A stretch of 35,832 nt of DNA from the NCBI RefSeq assembly GCF_002453355.1, contig NZ_DKGQ01000037.1, positions 1-35,832 on the forward strand, in the 5' to 3' direction. Below, in pieces: positions 26,306-33,828 of this stretch. Each line of letters begins with the position of its first letter. The stretch's first letter is position 1. Both the position numbers and the translations under genes were made by a program. This stretch comes from Psychrobacter sp. UBA6766. Its GTDB lineage: Bacteria; Pseudomonadota; Gammaproteobacteria; Pseudomonadales; Moraxellaceae. The notes beneath the pieces were generated by a model that worked only from the letters and a program-made list of their open reading frames with translations, did no database searches and had not been told where the DNA came from.

Positions 26306-27118
26306 ATGCACGCTATTGCCACTTACCAGTATCAGACATTACAAGTCAGCGCGACCGATAATATAGTAACAGTGACTATCAATCGACCAGAAAAAAAGAA
26401 CGCCATGAGTTTTAAAGTGGTCGAAGAGTTAATTGCGGCCGCAGGACGCATCAGTAAAGATAAAACCATTCGCGCGGTGATTCTTAATGGCGCTGAAGGA
26501 ACGTTCTGTGCTGGTATTGATTTAGGCGATTTAAACCATCCTAAAAACCAAGCGTTTGCACTATGGGAGCTGGTTAAACCTTGGCAAAGTTCGTTTCAGC
26601 GCGTCTGCTTGGTTTGGCGCGATGTACCTGTGCCAGTTATTGCGGTTTTAGAAGGCTACTGTATTGGTGCAGGTCTGCAACTGGCACTGGCATGTGATGT
26701 TCGTATCAGTCATTTTGATTGTAAACTGGCTATTATGGAAGCCAAGTGGGGGCTGGTGCCTGATATGGGTTTGACCCAATCAGGGTTTGGCGTGATACGC
26801 GCTGATATCTTAAAGGAGCTGGCGATGACGGCTCGTACTGTGAATGCAGAAGAAGGCAAGGCGCTGGGATTGGTCAGCCATTGTAGTGAGACGCCAATTG
26901 AGCAGGCGCAAAAGCTTGCTGCTGAATTTGCCGAGCGTTCACCCGATGCGGTACTGGCAAGTAAGCGTGTTATCAATGCTATGTTCGAGCAGCCAGCCAC
27001 CACGTTATATAAAGAAAAAGTTTGGCAATTGAAAATGATGTTTGGTCGCAACCGTAAATTGGCGCTTAAGAAAGCCAAGCAAGCCAGTACGGCTTTTGGC
27101 AAACGCCAATTCCGTTAG
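26306..27118 (+). CDS. Crotonase-family protein (enoyl-CoA hydratase/isomerase)
   Basis: Acyl-CoA-binding enzyme of the crotonase fold, 270 residues. The oxyanion-hole segments are CAGIDL (Gly70) and IGAGLQLALACD. At the active site, Glu145 (MEAKWGL) and Asp153 (VPDMG) are 8 residues apart, like the Glu/Asp pair of dienoyl-CoA isomerases (ECH1), while the position of the first hydratase glutamate is Gln125. Plain hydration of enoyl-CoA is therefore doubtful; an isomerase or another crotonase reaction is more likely. AAGGA (26296-26300) sits 5 nt before ATG 26306; an ATG at 26300 overlaps that site. No fatty-acid degradation gene is adjacent. Confidence 0.88.
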   Translation: MHAIATYQYQTLQVSATDNIVTVTINRPEKKNAMSFKVVEELIAAAGRISKDKTIRAVILNGAEGTFCAGIDLGDLNHPKNQAFALWELVKPWQSSFQRVCLVWRDVPVPVIAVLEGYCIGAGLQLALACDVRISHFDCKLAIMEAKWGLVPDMGLTQSGFGVIRADILKELAMTARTVNAEEGKALGLVSHCSETPIEQAQKLAAEFAERSPDAVLASKRVINAMFEQPATTLYKEKVWQLKMMFGRNRKLALKKAKQASTAFGKRQFR

Positions 27119-27384
27119 AAAGTTAGCCATGTCTAGATAGATTATTTTATTTGCGCCGTTTATTTTATTCACATCAGGTGTCTATTGAATTACAAGCAGA
27201 TAGTGCAATATAGCATTGTCTGTTTATGTAGACTGCTTGCGACGCCGACTGTCAGGATGCATGATTATCTGTAGAGATTTTTATTTTTAAATAAAAACTC
27301 ACTTTAAATAAAAACCCATTAAAATAACAAAATAAACCGCGCATCAATAATAAAATAACCCTCACTCTCCCATATGGCCTAACT

Positions 27385-28644
27385 ATGTCTGCTCCAAAAT
27401 CCTCTCTGCCCAATAAACCGGTCGCTGCTGATCGAGTACGCTCTTCTGATTTGCCTGTTGCATGGATTATGATGCTTGGTCTTATCGTAGCGGTAGGGCC
27501 ATTATCAATTGATATGTATCTGCCTGCATTGCCATCCATGGCAGAGGATTTTGGTGTATCGACTGCGTTTATGGCCAACTCCGTACCAGCGTATTTCCTC
27601 GGCTTGGTATTCGGTCAGCTATTTTATGGTCCCTTTAGTGATCGCGTTGGTCGCGTCAAACCTTTATACATGGGCATGACTTTATATGTGATTGCCTCGA
27701 TTGTTTGTGCGACCACCGATAACGAATATGTATTATTCGTTGGTCGTACCTTTCAAGCACTGGGAGCATGCGTGGGCGCAGTCGTCACCCGTGCAGCAAT
27801 CCGTGATCGCCTGACTGCCAAACAAACGGCCAAAGCCTTTTCGATTATGATATTGGTCATGGGTTTAGCGCCGATATTAGCGCCATCACTTGGTGCGATG
27901 TTTTTAAAATTCTTTAGCTGGCATTCTATTTTTTGGTTTTTAGCGGCTTTCGGGGCGCTCAATTTATTACTGACGAAGTTTTTCTTCTTTGAAACGCTCA
28001 CTGAGGAAAACCGTAATGTACGTCCTGCCAAAGAAGTACTTAGCCAATATTGGGATTTATTAAAAGACCCAACCTTTAATTATCCAGCAATTGGCGGCGG
28101 CCTATTAATGGGCGCCATGTTTGTCTACATTAGCTCGGCTTCTGAATTAATCATGGATACTTATGGTGTATCGGCCACACATTTTGGTTGGCTGTTCGGG
28201 ATGAATGCAGCAGGATTTGTAGGTTTGACGCAGCTTAATCAGTGGTTGACCAACCGTTTTCGTATCTTAAGTATTTTACGCTTTGGTGCGATGATGCAGG
28301 TCATCTCGGCCGCGGCGCTGTTTGTAACAGGGATTGTTTTTGGTACCGATGCTTGGTTGCCGCTGGTTTTAGCCTGTATTTTCTTCTGTATTGCTGGTTT
28401 GGGTCTGACGCAGCCAAACGCATCGGCGATTGCGCTTGCTTTTCAAAAGCGCCGTGCGGGTATGGCCAGTGCTTTGCAGGGCTCATTGATGTTTTCGGTC
28501 GGTATTTTTGGTGGGTTATTATTAAACTTATTTCCTCTCAACCCAGTCCTAAAGATTGGTATTGCGTTGTTTGTATTGATGAGCCTTGGCACTTATTTGA
28601 TTTGGCAAATAGACCGTAATTTAGATTTGGACAATGCAGAGTAA
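27385..28644 (+). CDS. Bcr/CflA-family multidrug efflux MFS transporter
   Basis: Inner-membrane drug:H+ antiporter of the major facilitator superfamily, 12-TMS DHA1 type, 419 residues. The family signature at the first membrane segment is visible (GPLSIDMYLPALPSMAEDFG, about residues 33-52). The loop 2-3 motif A appears as GQLFYGPFSDRVGRVKP (about 73-89), and motif C-like glycine/proline residues occur in helix 5 (MGLAPILAPSLGAM). Members export bicyclomycin, chloramphenicol or sulfonamides; the substrate here cannot be told. There is no good ribosome binding site before ATG 27385. The gene ends at a strong terminator, so it appears monocistronic. Confidence 0.93.
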   Translation: MSAPKSSLPNKPVAADRVRSSDLPVAWIMMLGLIVAVGPLSIDMYLPALPSMAEDFGVSTAFMANSVPAYFLGLVFGQLFYGPFSDRVGRVKPLYMGMTLYVIASIVCATTDNEYVLFVGRTFQALGACVGAVVTRAAIRDRLTAKQTAKAFSIMILVMGLAPILAPSLGAMFLKFFSWHSIFWFLAAFGALNLLLTKFFFFETLTEENRNVRPAKEVLSQYWDLLKDPTFNYPAIGGGLLMGAMFVYISSASELIMDTYGVSATHFGWLFGMNAAGFVGLTQLNQWLTNRFRILSILRFGAMMQVISAAALFVTGIVFGTDAWLPLVLACIFFCIAGLGLTQPNASAIALAFQKRRAGMASALQGSLMFSVGIFGGLLLNLFPLNPVLKIGIALFVLMSLGTYLIWQIDRNLDLDNAE

Positions 28645-28674
28645 TTAACCAATAATTTTAGTTTTATTTTTTAT

Positions 28675-28716
28675 AAAAAAGCATTCAGTACGTATCAAAC
28701 GTCTGAATGCTTTTTT
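28675..28716 (+). terminator. Intrinsic terminator after the MFS gene
   Basis: GCATTCAG (28681-28688) and CTGAATGC (28703-28710) form the main stem; an inner ACGT/ACGT pairing can extend it. A-run (28675-28680) and T-run (28711-28716) flank it, so it can also act in the reverse direction. It isolates the following operon. Confidence 0.93.
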
Positions 28717-28903
28717 GTATTTATTGTTTTTCTGGCGTACTAAATTCAATATTGATAAATATTATTGGCAAGTATGTGTTGAGCTGGTATTCACATAATA
28801 ATGTCATCTAAATTTTAAATTTATGTGAACATTTATCGATTTTTATAAAAATAAGTATGGTATTAGCAAACAAAGAAGTTGCAATACGGGAGTTGCTCAA
28901 CTA

Positions 28904-28932
28904 TTATCTTACGTAAATTTCTGTAATATAAT
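28904..28932 (+). promoter_or_regulatory. Candidate promoter of the binding-protein/CheA-like operon
   Basis: A consensus TATAAT (28927-28932) lies 17 bases after TTATCT (28904-28909), a weak -35. Just upstream are a direct repeat AGTTGC (28877-28882 and 28891-28896) and the dyad AGTTG-CT-CAACT (28891-28902), which could be an operator. A start near 28939 would give a leader of about 70 nt. Confidence 0.6.
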
Positions 28933-29009
28933 GTTACTAATGTATTTATTAGATTATGAAAAGTAATTTTACCCGCTCTCAATACAATGTTGAGGCTTAA
29001 GGATAGGAT

Positions 29010-29876
29010 ATGAAGCAGTTATATAAAGTATTACCCATTGTACTGAGCGTAGGTTTTTTTGGGTGTGATAACTCTACACCTCAAGGACATATTGATAACA
29101 ATAGCACTGCAGATAATAAAGACAACTTTGTCAGTAAATTACCCGATACGGCGCCAGTAGTAAAAGTTGCCACGACGGGGACAATGCCTCCGTTCTCTTT
29201 TCAAGACGATTACGGCAATATGCAAGGTATTGATATTGATTCGATCCGTGCTATTGGTGAAGAGCAAGGCTTCAAGGTCGAGTTCTATAAAGAGACTTGG
29301 CAAAATATGTTCGATAGTGTTGAGTCCGGTAGCCGTGACTTAGCGATTTCTGGTATTTCTTACAAAACTGATCGCGATGAAAAATATGGACTTTCAAAAT
29401 CATATTTTTTTAACCCTTCTGCAGTTATGTACGCTAAAAATACCTTGACTATCAACGGACTAAATGACCTAAAAGGTTTGCATGTCGCTGGTATGGAAGG
29501 AACTAAACAAGTTGATCAAGTAAGAGAGATGGGCGGGTATAGCGAATTATCTACGACCATAACTACCTTTTTATTATTTGAAGATTTGATGCAAGGTAAG
29601 GTAGACGCGATTGTTCAGGATTTACCTCTACTACGATATACAGCGGCTAATCACCCCGATCAAAAAGTCGTAATCGTACCTTATGAAGATGAAGAGAACC
29701 CATCAGCACAGCAGGTCATACTAATGGCAAAAGGGAATACTAAGCTTATAAAAACAGTTAACGAGGGTATTACTAAGCTCAAAGACCTAGGAACATTCAA
29801 AAAGATTGAAGACAAATGGTTAGGTGCAGCTGAGCCTGCTACCAAAAACACTACCACTAATCAGCAATCGAACTAA
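29010..29876 (+). CDS. Periplasmic amino-acid-type binding lipoprotein (SBP_bac_3)
   Basis: Solute-binding protein of family 3, 288 residues. A lipoprotein signal precedes Cys19 (GFFGC), and Asp20 follows it; Asp at +2 is the inner-membrane retention signal in enterobacteria. The mature domain starts at VVKVATTGTMPPFSFQDDYGNMQGIDIDSI, the typical opening of polar amino-acid binding proteins, and continues with DLAISGISYKTDR and GKVDAIVQDLPLLRY. No permease or ATPase gene is adjacent; a membrane kinase follows after only 13 bases, with its ribosome binding site overlapping this stop codon. It is therefore more likely a ligand sensor for that kinase than a transporter subunit, which is inference. 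AAGGATAGG supports ATG 29010. Confidence 0.88.
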   Translation: MKQLYKVLPIVLSVGFFGCDNSTPQGHIDNNSTADNKDNFVSKLPDTAPVVKVATTGTMPPFSFQDDYGNMQGIDIDSIRAIGEEQGFKVEFYKETWQNMFDSVESGSRDLAISGISYKTDRDEKYGLSKSYFFNPSAVMYAKNTLTINGLNDLKGLHVAGMEGTKQVDQVREMGGYSELSTTITTFLLFEDLMQGKVDAIVQDLPLLRYTAANHPDQKVVIVPYEDEENPSAQQVILMAKGNTKLIKTVNEGITKLKDLGTFKKIEDKWLGAAEPATKNTTTNQQSN

Positions 29877-29889
29877 GGGGCTATAAAAG

Positions 29890-32073
29890 ATGGCAACCAC
29901 ACACAATACTGATAATAAACGCTATCACAGTTTGATTGTTTCAATTGCACTGTTTTTGACTTTGATTGGCGCTTTGTTGGCTTTTACCTTTTACACTTCA
30001 AGCTTACTCGAAAGAAATACCGTTTTAATTGACCGAACTAACCAAGTGGCTAATAGTGCGCAAGCGGTAATTAAAGACTTGTTTGACTTAGATAACAGCT
30101 ACGGTGAAGATACTAACTCTCCTCATATCCAGCGGGTTTTAGAACGTTTGGAGCAAAATGCAACTCTGATTACCAGTTCTATTAATGCGATTCAACAAGG
30201 TGGTAAGCTCACTGACGTTGATGGCAAAAGTTATAATTTACCAAAAATTAATAACCAGTCTCAGACTCAGATTACCGCCGCTAATGAGCAATGGCAGCTT
30301 TTAGAACCTAAGATTCAAGCTTACCTAAAAGATGCTGATAACGTCATGGTTGACTCCTCAGATAACCTGACTCAAGCGGTTGAGCAGGCAAAAACTTCAA
30401 GTTTGTTTATCAACGAATCGTTAGACCAGCTCACCGATGAAGTGTTTATCAACGCTGAACGCCAAGCGAACACCATTCGTCTGATTCAGATACTGGGTGT
30501 TGCGGCTATTTTTGCTTACTTCCTAATCTTCGTTTTCTTCTTTGTACGTCGTCTGCGCGATACTGATGCTGAAGCATTGGCTGCTCGTCGCGAAACGCAA
30601 GAAATCATGGAAACGGTCAATACCGGTCTATTCTTGTTAGACAAAGATTTGAATATTGGTCAGCAGCATTCTCGCGCTCTAAATGGCATTATCGGTGAAG
30701 AAAGACTATCAGGTGAAAACTTTGCTGATGTATTACGTGGCCGTATTTCAGACAAAGATTTGAAAACCACGCGTCAGTTTATCGAGCAGTTGTATAACCC
30801 GCGTGTTAAAGAAAAATTGGTTGATTCTTTAAACCCATTGCACAAAGTCATGCTGCACAATACTTCTGGCGAAGAGAGCACCACAAGCCGCTTCCTCGAC
30901 TTTAAGTTCTCTCGCGTTTATGAAGACAAAGACATCGCCCGTATTTTGGTCAACGTTAACGACGTCTCAGATGCGGTTTATCTAGAGCAGCGCTTAGAAA
31001 AAGAACGCTCGCAAAATGATATGCAAATTGAGATGTTAACCACCATTTTAAATGTTAATCCAAAAATCATTAATGAGTTTATTGGCAACACCAAAGCCCA
31101 TATCGATAAGATGAACAACATTTTGAAAAATCCTGGTAGCTCGCAATTTGAGCTTGAAGGTAAGCTTAATGCGATTTATCGCGAAATGCACAGCTTAAAA
31201 GGTGAGGCGTCAGCACTAAAACTGCACAGCTTTACTAAAATTGCCTCAGACGCTGAAGATAAGCTGGATGCGCTGCAAAATCAAGGCAAGCTATCAGGTA
31301 ATAACTTCTTACCGCTTGCTGTACATTTGGATGACTTACTCAGCCTCTCAAACACTATTGAGACGTTAGGTGAGCGCATTAACCAATCGGCGCCAAAAAA
31401 TAATTCTAGCGTTAAACCGATGGCGAAGACACCTGTAGCTGTTAATGCATCAACTGCTACCCACGCCCAGTCAGCGAAGAATACGACAGGCAACGAGATT
31501 GACTTAGGTGATAATTCATCTGATGAGCAGTTGTCTTATTACCAAAATTTCGCCCAAGATATTGCGCTAAGACAAGGTAAGCAAGTTCAGCTAAATGGTC
31601 ATAATCTAGTAAACGTTAATATTCCTGAACGTCTTAAACAACCGATTCGTGAAATCAGTATTCAATTATTACGTAATGCGGTGGTTCACGGTATCGAGTC
31701 TCCTGAAGCGCGTCAGTCAGCGGGTAAATCTTCGATCGGTAATATCGATTTAGAAATGCAGCAGGATAATCAAAATTTAATCATTGCCTTGCAGGATGAT
31801 GGACAAGGTATCGATTATGAAGGCATTCGCCGTAAATTGATTGCTGATGGTCGCTTTACTACCGAAAAAGCTAGTCAAATGACGGACGGAGAGCTACTCA
31901 AAACACTATTTGCTTCTGGTTTTTCGACCAAAGAGCAGGCGGACGAAGATGGTGGACGCGGCGTGGGATTGGATGTCATTAAGGCATTGGTCAAAGAACA
32001 CAACGGTAAGCTTAATGTAAATACTGAGCTTGGAAAAATGACGCGTTTCGTCATCACCTTGCCAGCCGCGTAA
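29890..32073 (+). CDS. Membrane-bound CheA-like histidine kinase with internal HPt
   Basis: Sensor kinase of 727 residues. TM1 (about 14-37) and TM2 (about 198-219) enclose a mostly helical periplasmic domain resembling PilJ/NarX-type four-helix sensors. A PAS-like region (about 230-345) and a helical linker follow. An HPt domain holds the likely phosphorylated His434 (EMHSLKGEASAL). A low-complexity linker (about 500-545) leads to a CheA-type ATPase: LLRNAVVHGIE with Asn596, DDGQG (636-640) and DGGRGVGLDVI (G2 box from 688). The protein stops right after the ATPase, so the CheW-like regulatory domain of CheA is missing, and no clear P3 dimerization domain is seen. It lies between a binding protein and a CheY gene (20-base gap). 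Confidence 0.88.
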   Translation: MATTHNTDNKRYHSLIVSIALFLTLIGALLAFTFYTSSLLERNTVLIDRTNQVANSAQAVIKDLFDLDNSYGEDTNSPHIQRVLERLEQNATLITSSINAIQQGGKLTDVDGKSYNLPKINNQSQTQITAANEQWQLLEPKIQAYLKDADNVMVDSSDNLTQAVEQAKTSSLFINESLDQLTDEVFINAERQANTIRLIQILGVAAIFAYFLIFVFFFVRRLRDTDAEALAARRETQEIMETVNTGLFLLDKDLNIGQQHSRALNGIIGEERLSGENFADVLRGRISDKDLKTTRQFIEQLYNPRVKEKLVDSLNPLHKVMLHNTSGEESTTSRFLDFKFSRVYEDKDIARILVNVNDVSDAVYLEQRLEKERSQNDMQIEMLTTILNVNPKIINEFIGNTKAHIDKMNNILKNPGSSQFELEGKLNAIYREMHSLKGEASALKLHSFTKIASDAEDKLDALQNQGKLSGNNFLPLAVHLDDLLSLSNTIETLGERINQSAPKNNSSVKPMAKTPVAVNASTATHAQSAKNTTGNEIDLGDNSSDEQLSYYQNFAQDIALRQGKQVQLNGHNLVNVNIPERLKQPIREISIQLLRNAVVHGIESPEARQSAGKSSIGNIDLEMQQDNQNLIIALQDDGQGIDYEGIRRKLIADGRFTTEKASQMTDGELLKTLFASGFSTKEQADEDGGRGVGLDVIKALVKEHNGKLNVNTELGKMTRFVITLPAA

Positions 32074-32093
32074 TTAAGGACAAAAAGAGAGCT

Positions 32094-32456
32094 ATGTATA
32101 AATTAATGATTGTTGATGATTCAAATATCATTCGAAACCGTATTCAGCGTGCTTATGATTCAGGTCAATTTATGCTGGTTGCTACGGCAACCAGTGGCGT
32201 CCAAGCCATTGAAAAGTTTAATATTCATCGCCCTGATGTGATTACCATGGACTTAACCATGCCGCAAATGGACGGACTTGAATGTATTTCAAAAATCATA
32301 GCGATAGACCCTAAAGTACGTATTTTAGTGGTATCGGCATTGTCTGACAAATCGACTGGTATTGAAGCATTGTCACTGGGTGCGAGCGGATTTTTATGCA
32401 AGCCTTTTTCAGAAGAAGAGCTGGTAGAGTCTTTGTATGAGCTCGTACAAGATTAG
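32094..32456 (+). CDS. CheY-like single-domain response regulator
   Basis: Stand-alone receiver of 120 residues without an output domain. All phosphorylation residues are present: Asp8 and Asp9 (VDDS), phospho-acceptor Asp53 (TMDLTMPQMDG), Ser81 (VVSALSD) in the Thr/Ser position, and Lys103 (CKPF). It is the obvious recipient of phosphate from the HPt histidine of the preceding kinase. GAGAG and AAGGA precede ATG 32094. The following two genes encode CheX-like proteins whose family dephosphorylates CheY. What the phosphorylated protein binds is unknown; no flagellar motor gene is in the window. Confidence 0.93.
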   Translation: MYKLMIVDDSNIIRNRIQRAYDSGQFMLVATATSGVQAIEKFNIHRPDVITMDLTMPQMDGLECISKIIAIDPKVRILVVSALSDKSTGIEALSLGASGFLCKPFSEEELVESLYELVQD

Positions 32457-32499
32457 CATCCAATAACATACGTAAATACTTTATGAAAGAACAGATATT

Positions 32500-32949
32500 A
32501 TGAAAGAGCAAAAGTTAAAAGTTTTTGTGGGTATCATTACCAACTACTTCAAGCAGTTTGGTAATGAAGAGCTCGTTATCGATACGCCTTACTTGCTAGA
32601 AAATCAGCAACCTAGAGTGTATGACTATACGGGTGTTATCGGCATCTCAGGTGTACAAAAAGGGGTGGTGTATTTTTCTGCAACTAGTGAACTGTTAGGA
32701 AGTATCCTAGATAGTATGGGCGAAACCGACAAAAGCGAGGACAATTTGGTCGATCTTGCTGGAGAAGTTGCCAATACGGTCTCTGGTAATGCCCGCAACG
32801 AGTTTGGTGCAGAGTTTCATATCTCTGTCCCATTGGTGTTTAAAGGCTCACCGCAAAGCATTATTTTGCCTAAAAATGGCCGTTCTTTTATCATTCCAGT
32901 CAGTTGGCAAGGCCAGATTGGGGAGATTGTGGTTTGTTTGCAAGACTAA
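32500..32949 (+). CDS. CheX-like CheY-phosphatase family protein (first copy)
   Basis: 149-residue protein of the CheC/CheX fold. The phosphatase signature ExxN is present as Glu89-Val-Ala-Asn92 in DLAGEVANTVSGNARNEFG. In Thermotoga and Borrelia, CheX removes phosphate from CheY-P; the same role here is inference. It is a tandem paralogue of the next gene (shared VIDTPYL, YDYxG, SGNARxEFGAxF). No clear ribosome binding site precedes ATG 32500. Instead, a 6-codon frame starts at ATG 32483 and its TGA overlaps this start (ATGA), repeating the first codons ATGAAAGA; this may couple translation. Confidence 0.85.
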   Translation: MKEQKLKVFVGIITNYFKQFGNEELVIDTPYLLENQQPRVYDYTGVIGISGVQKGVVYFSATSELLGSILDSMGETDKSEDNLVDLAGEVANTVSGNARNEFGAEFHISVPLVFKGSPQSIILPKNGRSFIIPVSWQGQIGEIVVCLQD

Positions 32950-32990
32950 ACACAACCCCCAATATTGATTAATATGGACGATAAACGATT

Positions 32991-33440
32991 ATGGTTAATG
33001 TAGACAAGTTAGGCGTCTTTTTAAGCTCAATCAGTGCGTTTTTTGCGCAGATTGATGATGAGTCAGTAGTGATTGATACGCCGTATTTAAATAGCAACAA
33101 AAATGCCGTGGGTTATGATTATAGCGGTATGATTAAAATCTCTGGTCCGCTTGAAGGCTGCGTTTACGTCAGCGCCCCAAGTAATCTTTTGCGCGAAGCA
33201 ATCAAAATAATTGGCGAACCTGACTCGTCTATTACGATGATGAAAGATTTGTTAGGTGAGATGGCAAATACCATCTCAGGAAACGCTCGTACGGAGTTTG
33301 GTGCCGATTTTATTATCTCACCGCCTAAGATTATTGAAGGGATACCGAGTATTCCGTATTTACCGAAAGACCGCCAAAGCTATATCACGCCTTTTACATG
33401 GCGTGGTTATAAGGCAGTCATTGGTATCTCTATTGCTTAG
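32991..33440 (+). CDS. CheX-like CheY-phosphatase family protein (second copy)
   Basis: Second 149-residue CheX-like protein, 41 bases after the first. It keeps the ExxN signature as Glu90-Met-Ala-Asn93 in GEMANTISGNARTEFG. It differs from its neighbour in most other positions, so the duplication is not recent. The two could form a heterodimer or serve different receivers; the sequence does not decide. Only a weak ribosome binding site (GGAC, 32976-32979) is seen. It is the last gene of the operon, 45 bases before a strong terminator. Confidence 0.85.
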   Translation: MVNVDKLGVFLSSISAFFAQIDDESVVIDTPYLNSNKNAVGYDYSGMIKISGPLEGCVYVSAPSNLLREAIKIIGEPDSSITMMKDLLGEMANTISGNARTEFGADFIISPPKIIEGIPSIPYLPKDRQSYITPFTWRGYKAVIGISIA

Positions 33441-33485
33441 TTTAACGTTGAGCGCTCAAGGATAAAAGCAGATAGCGCGATAAAG

Positions 33486-33513
33486 AAAAACGACGTTTAG
33501 ACGTCGTTTTTTT
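33486..33513 (+). terminator. Intrinsic terminator of the CheA-like operon
   Basis: AAAAACGACGT (33486-33496) and ACGTCGTTTTT (33501-33511) form a perfect stem with loop TTAG, followed by further T residues to 33513. Confidence 0.95.
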
Positions 33514-33828
33514 ATGAGCAATAATCCGTTGGAGCTGCATAATAGCGCTAGCAGTCACGTAGACTTATATGGTAAAATACAGCGCAGCTATTTTCATCAT
33601 TTAGGTTTAGGCATGTTGTTTAAATTTAAAGCTTAGCTCAATTTTTAAACCAACCCATCAAACAATGACACACACATCATGGCAAAAAATTGCTGGGTGT
33701 TTGGCGACTTGATTAATTTGCAAAAAAGTTAGTGCTGTTTCAATAAACATTAACCGTTAGCAAATGCGTGTTGCTAGATAGGCAGTTTTTGTGATGTGGA
33801 GGCATAACCCAACCAATAGGAATTTCAC
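33514..33828 (+). promoter_or_regulatory. rpsB promoter and long 5' leader (probable S2 autoregulation region)
   Basis: 315 bases without a coding frame. An extended -10 (TGGTAAAAT, 33570-33578) is the best promoter candidate and would give a leader of about 245 nt. The 3' part ends in GTGGAGGCATAACCC shortly before the ribosome binding site, which resembles the conserved rpsB leader of gammaproteobacteria that binds free ribosomal protein S2 (known for E. coli). The resemblance is from memory, not an alignment. Confidence 0.5.

Noticed and set aside
27278..27297. AT-only palindrome (TTTTTATTT/AAATAAAAA) before the MFS gene
   Set aside because: Pure A/T composition makes a functional terminator unlikely and the flanks are also AT-rich; probably chance.
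29010..29876. ABC amino-acid transporter locus
   Set aside because: Only the binding protein is present; the downstream genes are signalling genes and no permease or ATPase is found in the window.
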